Shown here: piece after piece, positions 1-6,596 of the stretch
Position numbering within the stretch: position 1 is the stretch's first letter
Layout of the letters: every line of letters starts with the position of its first letter
Assembly: GCA_964387695.1 (NCBI GenBank)
Contig: CAYLXI010000078.1
Location: 1-8,394, forward strand
Direction of reading: 5' to 3'
Source of the DNA: Thiosulfativibrio sp964387695
GTDB lineage: Bacteria > Pseudomonadota > Gammaproteobacteria > Thiomicrospirales > Thiomicrospiraceae
DNA length: 8,394 nucleotides
The notes under the pieces: generated by a model
What the model was told of the DNA's origin: nothing
Seen by the model: the letters and a program-made list of their open reading frames with translations, nothing else
The model's database searches: none
Position numbers and translations under genes: made by a program

Positions 1-63
1 ACTCATTAAATTTTTCTCTATATTTTATAAGACGACACCATATAGCTCAATAATTACCGCAAT

Positions 64-83
64 TTTTACCAGGCCTGGTAAAA
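64..83. repeat. Perfect 20-bp palindrome just after the ugd-like stop codon
   Basis: The sequence TTTTACCAGGCCTGGTAAAA is its own reverse complement, with 10-bp arms and no spacer. It directly abuts the stop codon of the dehydrogenase-like gene on the minus strand. In RNA it could fold into an 8-bp stem with a GGCC loop, but the T-run lies on the wrong side for a classical intrinsic terminator in either direction. It may be a processing or termination hairpin, or a protein-binding site. The remaining bases 1-63 show no recognisable gene or signal. Confidence 0.6.
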
Positions 84-1394
84 TTAAACAACCTCTCCCC
101 TTCCTACTCCAAAATACCTAAAACCTTGCTGATTCATCACTTGTTGATTATAAATGTTTCGTCCATCAAAAATAACAGGGCGCGCCATTTTATCTAATAA
201 TTGCTGGTAATTAGGGCTCCAAAAACTTTCCCATTCGCTCAACACCATCAGAGCATCTACCCCTTCAATAGCCAGATACATATCATCGACCAAAGTGACT
301 CCTGAACGCTCGCCCCAGTATTTAGAAAATGCGGGCATTGCTTTAGGATCATACGCAATCACTTCAGCCCCTTGTGCAATCAAAGCTTCTATGGTTTTTA
401 AACTGGGTGCGTTGTCGACTGTTGCGGTATTAGGTTTAAAGGAGAGTCCCCAAATACCAATCTTTATACCACGCAAATCTTGATTAAAAAAACGCCAAGC
501 TTTACGAAATAGAACTTCTTTTTGCGTTTCATTGTTAGATAATACAGTTTTCAATAAATCTGCGTCATATCCTTTTGACTCTAGACTGTCAACTAATAAT
601 TGTACATCTGCCGCAAAACTAGGCCCACCAAAACCACAGCCTGCATATAAATAATTAAACCCTATACGGTTATCAGACCCTAGTCCTTGACGAACTTCTT
701 CTATGTCTATATTGAAATGCTCGGCATTATTTGCCAATTCATTAATTAAACTAATACGCGTTGCCAACAAAGCGTTTACCGCATACTTTGTATATTCTGC
801 TGCTCGGGTAGACATAACTTTAACCTGATCTGTAACTCGGTTAAACGGACGCATTAAATCTTTAATGGCAGCGATTGCTTCTTTATTAGAACTGCCCAAA
901 ACAATACGATCTGGTTTTGAAAAATCTACAATGGCAGAACCTTCGCTGATAAATTCGGGCATAGAAACAACTACGGCTTTGGCAACTAATCCCTTCTCAG
1001 CAAAAGCCAGCTTTAACATTGCTTCAAAACGGTCAGCAGTACCAATCGGCAAGGTGCTTTGATTAATAACTAGCACATCTTCTAGAGATTTTTCACCTAT
1101 TAAATCAATCACCTTTTCTGCTTGTTTGGCATTCCAAGAGGGCATACTTAAAATAATAATATCGGCGTTCACCAAACCCTTGTTCCAATCTGCTTCAAAA
1201 ACCAAGCGTCCTGATTTAACTTCTGTTGAAACTAAGTGATCTAAGCCTGGCTCTTCTCTAGGTAAAATACCTTTTTTAATATCTTCAACTTTAACATAAC
1301 CCACTGGTAACGCCATCACTTGATTTCCTGCATGAGCTAAAGACCCCGCGGTTACCAAGCCACTTAACTCACATCCATAAACTGAAATATTCAT
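84..1394 (-). CDS. UDP-glucose 6-dehydrogenase-like protein lacking the catalytic cysteine
   Basis: This 436-residue protein is homologous over its full length to the UDP-glucose/GDP-mannose dehydrogenase family, which oxidises UDP-glucose to UDP-glucuronate with NAD. Conserved family features are visible: Thr114 in STLP, Glu147 and Glu151 in PEFISEGS, PDRIVLG at 161-167, Lys203 and Asn207 in the central helix, GCGFGG at 252-257, Asp263, GLSFKPNT at 316-323, and FDGRNIY near the end. Key residues differ. The usual active-site stretch GGSCFPKD reads GGPSFAAD, so Ser259 replaces the nucleophilic cysteine. The N-terminal GxGYVG nucleotide loop reads GCELSG, the usual acidic residue after the second strand is missing, and the usual DDxR after KPNT is ATVD. 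The start overlaps the pgi stop as ATGA, with AGGA 7 bases upstream, so translation is probably coupled. It may be a non-canonical dehydrogenase or a catalytically dead paralogue that senses or binds UDP-sugars. The family is clear; the activity is not. Confidence 0.85.
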   Translation of the reverse strand: MNISVYGCELSGLVTAGSLAHAGNQVMALPVGYVKVEDIKKGILPREEPGLDHLVSTEVKSGRLVFEADWNKGLVNADIIILSMPSWNAKQAEKVIDLIGEKSLEDVLVINQSTLPIGTADRFEAMLKLAFAEKGLVAKAVVVSMPEFISEGSAIVDFSKPDRIVLGSSNKEAIAAIKDLMRPFNRVTDQVKVMSTRAAEYTKYAVNALLATRISLINELANNAEHFNIDIEEVRQGLGSDNRIGFNYLYAGCGFGGPSFAADVQLLVDSLESKGYDADLLKTVLSNNETQKEVLFRKAWRFFNQDLRGIKIGIWGLSFKPNTATVDNAPSLKTIEALIAQGAEVIAYDPKAMPAFSKYWGERSGVTLVDDMYLAIEGVDALMVLSEWESFWSPNYQQLLDKMARPVIFDGRNIYNQQVMNQQGFRYFGVGRGEVV

Positions 1395-3022
1395 TTCAAA
1401 ATCCTTTTAATTAATGCTTGAGTTGAACTATCAAATGAGCTTGCCAAAGCGGGAGATTTAATCGCAGCATGCGCTTCTTGTGCAATCAACTTTCCGAGTT
1501 CAACGCCCCATTGATCAAAGGAGTTAATTTCCCAAATAATACCTTCTACAAAAGTTTTGTGTTCATACAAGGCAACCAACATACCCAGTGTTTTAGGAGA
1601 GATAGATTTAAGAAGAATCGTATTGGAGGGCTGGTTACCAGGATAATGTTTAAAAGGAGAGTTAAAACTTTCTTTTAATGAATCTGGAATGGCAGCATCT
1701 CCTAACATCAACACACGAGATTGAGCAAAGCAATTTGCCATCGCCAATTCGTGCTGATAGAGTAAACTTTCATCTTTTTCTGCATGAGAAGACATATCAA
1801 AATCATCCCGTTCAATTGGGGCTATAAAATCACACATAACCGCCTGAGTACCTTGGTGCAATAATTGATAAAAAGCATGTTGGGCATTAGAACCCACTTC
1901 TCCCCAGACAATAGGACAAGTTTTATAAGTAACTCTTTCTCCATCTCTATTAACAGACTTACCATTACTTTCCATAATTAACTGCTCAAAATAAGACGGC
2001 AAATATTTCAGTCGTGCATCATAAGGCAAAATGGCTTTGTCGTGAATATCTAAAAAATTAATATTCCAAACATCAATTAAGCCTAAAATAACTGGAATAT
2101 TTTCTGACAGAGGAGCACTGCCAAAATGTTCATCCATAATATGAGCGCCATCTAACATCTCATAAAACTTTTTCATCCCAATTTGCAGAGCAATAGAGAC
2201 TCCTATTGTAGACCACAAAGAATATCGCCCTCCAACCCAATCCCAAAAAACCAACTGATTTTCTGGTGGAATCCCCCAGCTTGCCATCATATCTGGCTTG
2301 GTTGATACACCTAAAAAATGCTGTGCTAGCAAAGTAGCTTCATCTTTAATAGACTCTCTTAACCAATCTTTAGCTGTTTCAGCATTAGACAAAGTGTCAA
2401 TCGTTGCAAAAGATTTTGATGCAAGAATAAATAAGGTTGTTTCTTGCTTTAAACTTTTCAAAACATTTGAGGTTTGCGTGCCGTCAATAGAAGAAATAAA
2501 ATGCATATTAATGGGTGATTGAGTCGTTTGCAGACCATGAGTAATCATCAAAGGACCAAGGTCAGACCCCCCTACCCCAATATTGACAACATCGGTAATT
2601 GGCTTGCCACTAAAACCACGCCAATGCCCAGTACGAATTTTATGAACGATAGCCTCCATCTTAGAGAACTGACTGGAAATATCTGACTGAACAGACCCAA
2701 CAAAACCTGGTAACTTTTTATTTTTAGCTCTTAAAGCAGTGTGCAATACGGCTCTGTCTTCGGTATCGTTAACTTTTTTGCCTGTTAATAATTTTTTAAT
2801 CCAACCTTCAACGCCTTGTTGTTTAGCTAGATTTAACAACAAATCTAAGGTTTCTTGAGTGATTCTGTTTTTTGAAAAATCAACATACATTTCATCCAGT
2901 TCTAGTGAAAAGTCTTGGGTACGATTTTCTGCTTTAAATAAATCTTTTAAATGCACACTACCCGCACCTGAATCACAGTGCTCTCTTAAACTTTGCCATG
3001 CAGAAGAGGTGTTAACTGCCAT
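1391..3022 (-). CDS. pgi: Glucose-6-phosphate isomerase
   Basis: This 543-residue protein interconverts glucose 6-phosphate and fructose 6-phosphate in the cytoplasm. Its length is typical for bacterial Pgi (E. coli has 549). The sugar-phosphate binding segments are GVGGSDLGP at 149-157 and SKSF at 202-205, and the first family signature, VGGRYSLWS, is at 263-271. The catalytic residues expected from the rabbit and E. coli enzymes are all present: Glu351 in ESNGKS, His382 in the SNAQHAF segment, and Lys511 in GVELGK, which is part of the second signature. The start is supported by GGAG seven bases upstream. The last codons overlap the start of the dehydrogenase-like gene by four bases. With galU upstream, it supplies a route between fructose 6-phosphate and UDP-glucose once a phosphoglucomutase, not seen here, is added. 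Nothing unusual is visible in the protein. Confidence 0.97.
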   Translation of the reverse strand: MAVNTSSAWQSLREHCDSGAGSVHLKDLFKAENRTQDFSLELDEMYVDFSKNRITQETLDLLLNLAKQQGVEGWIKKLLTGKKVNDTEDRAVLHTALRAKNKKLPGFVGSVQSDISSQFSKMEAIVHKIRTGHWRGFSGKPITDVVNIGVGGSDLGPLMITHGLQTTQSPINMHFISSIDGTQTSNVLKSLKQETTLFILASKSFATIDTLSNAETAKDWLRESIKDEATLLAQHFLGVSTKPDMMASWGIPPENQLVFWDWVGGRYSLWSTIGVSIALQIGMKKFYEMLDGAHIMDEHFGSAPLSENIPVILGLIDVWNINFLDIHDKAILPYDARLKYLPSYFEQLIMESNGKSVNRDGERVTYKTCPIVWGEVGSNAQHAFYQLLHQGTQAVMCDFIAPIERDDFDMSSHAEKDESLLYQHELAMANCFAQSRVLMLGDAAIPDSLKESFNSPFKHYPGNQPSNTILLKSISPKTLGMLVALYEHKTFVEGIIWEINSFDQWGVELGKLIAQEAHAAIKSPALASSFDSSTQALIKRILK

Positions 3023-3076
3023 GCTATCTCTCCAATTTTATTTTAAAATAATTTAAACTCTATCACAAAATCACTA

Positions 3077-3155
3077 CCCAAATCCCTATTTATAATAGTT
3101 GGCAGATAATGCCTTTCTTTGCCAACTATATCTTGTTTCTAAATGGGCATTTGGG
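3077..3155. repeat. Long two-part inverted repeat between galU and pgi
   Basis: An inner perfect 10-bp inverted repeat, ATAGTTGGCA at 3095-3104 and TGCCAACTAT at 3120-3129, encloses a 15-base loop. Outside it, CCCAAATCCCTATTTA at 3077-3092 pairs with TAAATGGGCATTTGGG at 3140-3155 with 14 of 16 positions matching. The interior spacers are unequal, 2 and 10 bases. No T-run follows either arm, so this is not a standard intrinsic terminator. The outer arm closely resembles the left arm of the repeat at 4898-4930. It may be a small non-autonomous mobile element, a REP-like repeat, or an RNA hairpin between galU and pgi messages. Confidence 0.65.
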
Positions 3156-3175
3156 AAGGTTAGTTTACTTGAATT

Positions 3176-4078
3176 TTAGCTTTTTTTATCCATAAGTTCT
3201 CTTGTGCAAAGGTCTCCTTGTAAATATCGAGCAAAATCTTTTCCTAAAGCTGGGTCTCGCAAAGCATATTCAACATTGGCCTGCAAAAAACCCAGCCTCT
3301 CACCACAGTCATAGCTAATTCCGCCTTTAAATTCAAAGCCAAACATCACTTCTTCGCTTAACAAAGTATCCATTGCATCAGTAAGCTGTATCTCTCCTCC
3401 TGCACCAGGCAAAGTAGTTTTTAGAAGCTCCATTAATCTTGGGGTAAAAATATAACGCCCCACTACCGATAAATTTGAAGGGGCATCTTTTGGCTTAGGC
3501 TTTTCAACTAGCTTTTCGATACGCAAATCTTCTCCTTTTACTGCCGCAATACCATATTTCTCAACTTCCTCTTCTTCAACTGCTTCTAATGCCACGATAC
3601 TGGTATGCAAAGTTTGATAGCGTTCTACCATTTGAGTTAAACAACCTTTATTAGGATGGTACATTAAAACATCTGGCAGTAATACTGCAAAAGGTTCATT
3701 GTCGGCAATAATTGGTGCTGCACATAAAATGGCATGACCTAAACCTAAGGCTTCAGGTTGACGAACACTTACCAAGCGAACCCCTTTTGGTGTAATGTCA
3801 TCTAGGGAGATTAAACGCTCTTCTTTTCCCCTTATTCTTAGTTCTGCTTCCAGCTCATAGTGTTTATCAAAATGGTTTTCAATCGCAGATTTACTTGAGT
3901 GGGTCACTAAAATAATATCTGTAATACCCGCTTCTGCCGCTTCGTGAATGATATATTGAATCAGCGGCTTATCAACAACGGTTAGCATTTCTTTAGGGAT
4001 AGCTTTGGTTGCAGGCAAAAATCTGGTTCCCAAACCTGCAACAGGCAAAATAGCTTTTGTTAATTTTTTATATGTCAT
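3176..4078 (-). CDS. galU: UTP-glucose-1-phosphate uridylyltransferase
   Basis: This 300-residue enzyme makes UDP-glucose from UTP and glucose 1-phosphate, the entry step to UDP-sugars for envelope polysaccharides. E. coli GalU has 302 residues. The nucleotide-binding loop GLGTRFLPATKAIPKEM is at 15-31, RQPEALGLGHA at 106-115, the metal-binding aspartate in LLPDVL at about 136, VEKP at 191-194, GGEIQLTDAM at 227-236, and SYDCGERLGF at 255-264. All are characteristic of bacterial GalU rather than of the glucose-1-phosphate thymidylyltransferases. The ribosome site is weak: TAGG eight bases before the ATG. The gene starts 24 bp after dsrE2 ends, in the same direction, so it may be read from the tusA promoter. 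About 150 bp with a strong inverted repeat separate it from pgi. Confidence 0.96.
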   Translation of the reverse strand: MTYKKLTKAILPVAGLGTRFLPATKAIPKEMLTVVDKPLIQYIIHEAAEAGITDIILVTHSSKSAIENHFDKHYELEAELRIRGKEERLISLDDITPKGVRLVSVRQPEALGLGHAILCAAPIIADNEPFAVLLPDVLMYHPNKGCLTQMVERYQTLHTSIVALEAVEEEEVEKYGIAAVKGEDLRIEKLVEKPKPKDAPSNLSVVGRYIFTPRLMELLKTTLPGAGGEIQLTDAMDTLLSEEVMFGFEFKGGISYDCGERLGFLQANVEYALRDPALGKDFARYLQGDLCTRELMDKKS

Positions 4079-4102
4079 TTTTTAAACCTAAATAATTTAA
4101 CC

Positions 4103-4633
4103 CTAAATAAATAATGATTGGCTTGCAGGAGAGTTAGCAAAATATGTTGCTGCACCAGCGAACTCAACTCCGTCAATAAAATCTTCTTCTTTAAACCCCA
4201 TTAAATCAACCGTCATTTGACAGGCGGTTAATTTTACCCCTAACTCTAAACAAAGAGTTCTTAAATCTTCAAAAGAAAGTTGATTTTGCTTCTCCATTTG
4301 CATTTTAAATCCTTTGGTTGCCAAAGAGGTCATTCCGGGTAAAGTCCAGAAAAAAGGTGCTAAAGCATTGTTCCAGTCCACGCGTTTAAACCAATTAGGA
4401 CCAACAGGACTTTTCATAATCATTCCTGGATTCCCTAGTGGAGATACTTTTAGTTTAGAAGTATCTTTCAGTAAGCAATTTAAGCCGTAAAAAGTACAAA
4501 ATATTTCTACTTTTTTATCCATCACTGCGGCAGTTGACCCTAAAATGAATGCGGGATAAGCCCAATCTAAAGTCCCTTTTGCTTGAATAATACTTAGTTG
4601 GCTAGGCAAGCTGCTAGGCAAGTTTTCAGGCAT
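4103..4633 (-). CDS. dsrE2: DsrE2-type sulfur-trafficking protein
   Basis: This protein, 176 residues from its ATG, belongs to the DsrE/DsrF/DsrH-like superfamily and most resembles the DsrE2 group, which is typically encoded next to tusA, often with a rhodanese gene, in sulfur oxidisers. The segment AYPAFILGSTAAVMDKKVEI at 25-44 followed by FCTFYGLNCL matches the family's first strand-helix-strand pattern and is fairly hydrophobic. Cysteines are at 46, 53, 128 and 138; Cys138 in TACQMTVDLMG is the best candidate for carrying persulfide sulfur, with Cys128 ten residues before it. A hydrophobic stretch around 90-105 could contact a membrane. A GTG one codon upstream (4636) is an alternative start. 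There is no clear ribosome site, and the start lies inside the end of tusA, which suggests translational coupling. The family is sure; the exact DsrE2 subgroup is inferred from the context. Confidence 0.85.
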   Translation of the reverse strand: MPENLPSSLPSQLSIIQAKGTLDWAYPAFILGSTAAVMDKKVEIFCTFYGLNCLLKDTSKLKVSPLGNPGMIMKSPVGPNWFKRVDWNNALAPFFWTLPGMTSLATKGFKMQMEKQNQLSFEDLRTLCLELGVKLTACQMTVDLMGFKEEDFIDGVEFAGAATYFANSPASQSLFI

Positions 4634-4868
4634 CACAATACAATATAACCTTTATCTTAATTTTATAAGGTGAATCAAAAGATAAAATCTTACAAATAAG
4701 ACCCTTTTGGCTGCAAAAAGCAGGGATATCTTTTAAAACTCCCCTGTCCGTTGCTTCTAGAATAATTAAATCACCTTTCTGTAAACTTGATAGAGCTTTT
4801 TTCAACTTAATCAAAGGTAAGGGGCAGGGCAAGTTTTTAACATTTAAAAATATCTTAGACACAAACAT
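4626..4868 (-). CDS. tusA: TusA-family sulfur carrier protein
   Basis: This 80-residue protein is the size of TusA/SirA-family carriers, which hold sulfane sulfur as a persulfide and pass it between cytoplasmic proteins. The family signature CPxP is present as CPLP with Cys15 as the expected carrier. The second family segment, KDIPAFCSQKG, is at 46-56 with Cys52; Cys59 and Cys78 are additional. The gene overlaps dsrE2 by 8 bases, and the TusA/DsrE2 pair matches the known rhd-tusA-dsrE2 arrangement of sulfur oxidisers, although no rhodanese gene is seen here. The start is the only in-frame ATG before CPLP, but its purine-rich AGG directly touches the ATG, too close for normal ribosome binding. 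No alternative start exists upstream before an in-frame stop at about 4890-4892. It diverges from the M48 protease gene. Confidence 0.92.
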   Translation of the reverse strand: MFVSKIFLNVKNLPCPLPLIKLKKALSSLQKGDLIILEATDRGVLKDIPAFCSQKGLICKILSFDSPYKIKIKVILYCDA

Positions 4869-4897
4869 CCTAAAAAAATGACACGAGAATTATTATT

Positions 4898-4930
4898 CCC
4901 AAACCCCTACTTAGAAAACAGGGATTTAGG
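4898..4930. repeat. Short inverted repeat in the divergent promoter region
   Basis: CCCAAACCCCT at 4898-4908 pairs with AGGGATTTAGG at 4920-4930 at 9 of 11 positions around an 11-base loop. The left 16 bases, CCCAAACCCCTACTTA, match the left arm of the galU-pgi repeat (3077-3092) at 14 of 16 positions, and its right arm resembles the complement of the same sequence. It lies between two divergent genes, where no terminator is expected. A regulatory site or a remnant of a dispersed repeat is more likely. Confidence 0.55.
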
Positions 4931-4932
4931 TT

Positions 4933-4961
4933 ATTGTACAAAGCTTTCAAAATTTAAAGAG
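4933..4961 (-). promoter_or_regulatory. Possible sigma-70 promoter for tusA-dsrE2
   Basis: On the minus strand the hexamer TACAAT (4938-4933) is a good -10 match. The sequence 17 bases upstream, CTCTTT, is a poor -35 box. The inverted repeat at 4898-4930 would lie at or just after the transcription start. This is a visual match only. Confidence 0.3.
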
Positions 4962-4989
4962 TTTTTAAATTAAAAAAATATCTTACAAT
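4961..4989 (+). promoter_or_regulatory. Possible sigma-70 promoter for the M48 protease gene
   Basis: TACAAT at 4984-4989 is a good -10 match, with a 17-base A/T-rich spacer behind a weak -35 box (GTTTTT). Transcription would start near 4996, about 70 bases before the ATG, just ahead of or within the tandem repeat at 5001-5024. This is a visual match only. Confidence 0.33.
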
Positions 4990-5000
4990 GATAAACTATT

Positions 5001-5024
5001 TAAAAGCAGTTAAAGGCAGTTAAA
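5001..5024. repeat. Tandem 10-bp repeat upstream of the M48 protease gene
   Basis: TAAAAGCAGT is followed immediately by TAAAGGCAGT and then by TAAA, giving two near-identical 10-base units plus a partial third. The period is close to one helical turn, so it could present repeated contacts to one protein face. It lies 40-64 bases before the start codon, probably in the leader. Confidence 0.5.
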
Positions 5025-5064
5025 TTCATTAAAAATACAAAAAAATCATCTATGAGACATTTCC

Positions 5065-6495
5065 ATGATAAAGCTTATCTTACTTTTATTGAACCTAAGT
5101 TTGATTATATTTTCCCCTAGCTTAGTTGCTAATCCACTTCCAGACTTAGGCTCACCTGATCTGAGTGCATACGATGCTCAAACTGAAGCCAAATTAGGCA
5201 GAGCTTTTTCAACCGAACTACACAAGCACCACCCTCTTGTTTCTGATCCAGAAATTCTTAACTATGTTAGAAACATAGGTCATAAAATTAGCAGTCAAAC
5301 AGGAGCAAAACGGCATTTTAGATTTTATGTCCTTGATAACAAGCAAATAAACGCCTTTGCTGGGCCAAATGGTATTATCGGCATTCACACAGGCTTAATT
5401 ATGGCAGCTAAAACAGAAGATGAGCTCGCATCCGTTATAGCCCATGAAATTGCCCATGTTACCCAAAACCATCTTTCCCGCAGATTTCACCATCAAAAAG
5501 ATTTAAGCATTAATAGCATAGCAAGTGTCATTGCCGCGATTCTAATTGGCTCACAAGACCCTGATGCTGGCATGGCAATGCTTATGGGAGGCGTGAGTTT
5601 AAATACTCAACAACAGTTAAAACACTCCAGAGCTCATGAATATGAAGCAGATTTTATTGGCATACAATACTTGTATAATGCGGGATATAACCCTTTTGCG
5701 ATGGGAGATTTTTTTGGACGACTACTAAAATCTAACCAGTTTCATGAATTCAAAAGACCAGAAATATTAAGCACTCATCCTGTCACAAAAAGCCGACTCG
5801 CTAAAGCTGATAACCGCGCGAAACTCTTTCTTCCTCTTAAAACCCCTGAAAAAAACCCTCAAATTTCACTTGATCTCATTAAAAAAAGAATTCACGCTCT
5901 CAATCAAACAGCCAAACAAGACTCTTTTACTAAAAACTTATCAAAAACAAACCCTCACATACTCTGCTACAAAAAAAACTTAACCGCTTTTATTAAAAAT
6001 GCCAATTTTAACAATAACAATATTAACAAAACCAAAGCAAACTTCGATTTACTTTGTTTAGAAGAAGCGATTAATACCTATCCTAAAGAGCGTTTACTTA
6101 AACTTTTAAAAGCTCAAATTCAAGGTATTCATCATACAAACAAAGCACACCAAAAATTTAACTACCTCCATGAACTTTTTCCAAGAGATCCTTCTATCAT
6201 TGTTAGACACGCAAAAATGTGGCAAAAACATCAACAGGAAAGTAAAGCCATTCAAATTTTAACGAGCCTAACTTCAGGCTTTCACTATCGTTACAGACTT
6301 TATAAACTCACTGCCGAACTTTATTCAAAACAAAATAAACTAGATTATGCTTATTATTATGCCGCCCTTGCAAACCTACATATCGGCAATATTAAACATG
6401 CTGAACATCTACTAGAAAAATCGACACTGCTCACCAAAAATAAAAATCCAAATCTAATAAGTAAAATAAAACGCCTTACTAACAACCTGCCTTAA
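5065..6495 (+). CDS. bepA: BepA-like periplasmic M48 metalloprotease with a C-terminal repeat region
   Basis: This 476-residue protein resembles E. coli BepA (YfgC, 487 residues), a periplasmic zinc protease and chaperone that helps assemble or remove outer-membrane proteins such as LptD. Residues 1-22 form a Sec signal peptide ending SLVA, cut before NPLP. The M48 domain carries HEIAH at 127-131, the third zinc ligand in HEYEAD (Glu192), and His238 in LSTHP, equivalent to the regulatory histidine of BepA. From about 260 the protein becomes rich in Lys, Asn and His, including a low-complexity patch with four asparagines at 316-319, and then helical segments at about 345-470 that fit degenerate TPR repeats. 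The ATG has only a weak ribosome site (GAG about 8 bases upstream). It stands alone between divergent tusA and downstream soxX. The protease class is certain; orthology to BepA rather than another TPR-bearing M48 protein is likely. Confidence 0.88.
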   Translation: MIKLILLLLNLSLIIFSPSLVANPLPDLGSPDLSAYDAQTEAKLGRAFSTELHKHHPLVSDPEILNYVRNIGHKISSQTGAKRHFRFYVLDNKQINAFAGPNGIIGIHTGLIMAAKTEDELASVIAHEIAHVTQNHLSRRFHHQKDLSINSIASVIAAILIGSQDPDAGMAMLMGGVSLNTQQQLKHSRAHEYEADFIGIQYLYNAGYNPFAMGDFFGRLLKSNQFHEFKRPEILSTHPVTKSRLAKADNRAKLFLPLKTPEKNPQISLDLIKKRIHALNQTAKQDSFTKNLSKTNPHILCYKKNLTAFIKNANFNNNNINKTKANFDLLCLEEAINTYPKERLLKLLKAQIQGIHHTNKAHQKFNYLHELFPRDPSIIVRHAKMWQKHQQESKAIQILTSLTSGFHYRYRLYKLTAELYSKQNKLDYAYYYAALANLHIGNIKHAEHLLEKSTLLTKNKNPNLISKIKRLTNNLP

Positions 6496-6596
6496 CCTAA
6501 TGAAACAAAAGCTAAAACATCAAAAACAAAACCTCTTTCATAAAAAAATATTTAGACCCAATTAAATTTTACTATAGGCAAAAAGAGCTAAAAAGC

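Noticed and set aside
295..1062. Plus-strand open frames antisense to the ugd-like gene (295-483 and 865-1062).
   Set aside because: They have no ribosome sites or family motifs, and the minus-strand gene is clearly coding here.
84..1394. Treating the ugd-like gene as a decaying pseudogene because of its lost motifs.
   Set aside because: The frame is intact over the family's full length, many structural motifs are preserved and the gene is coupled to pgi. The changes cluster at NAD-binding and catalytic sites rather than being scattered.
1469..3056. Several short plus-strand open frames antisense to pgi.
   Set aside because: Pgi is fully conserved on the other strand; these frames are short, with no supporting signals or protein character.
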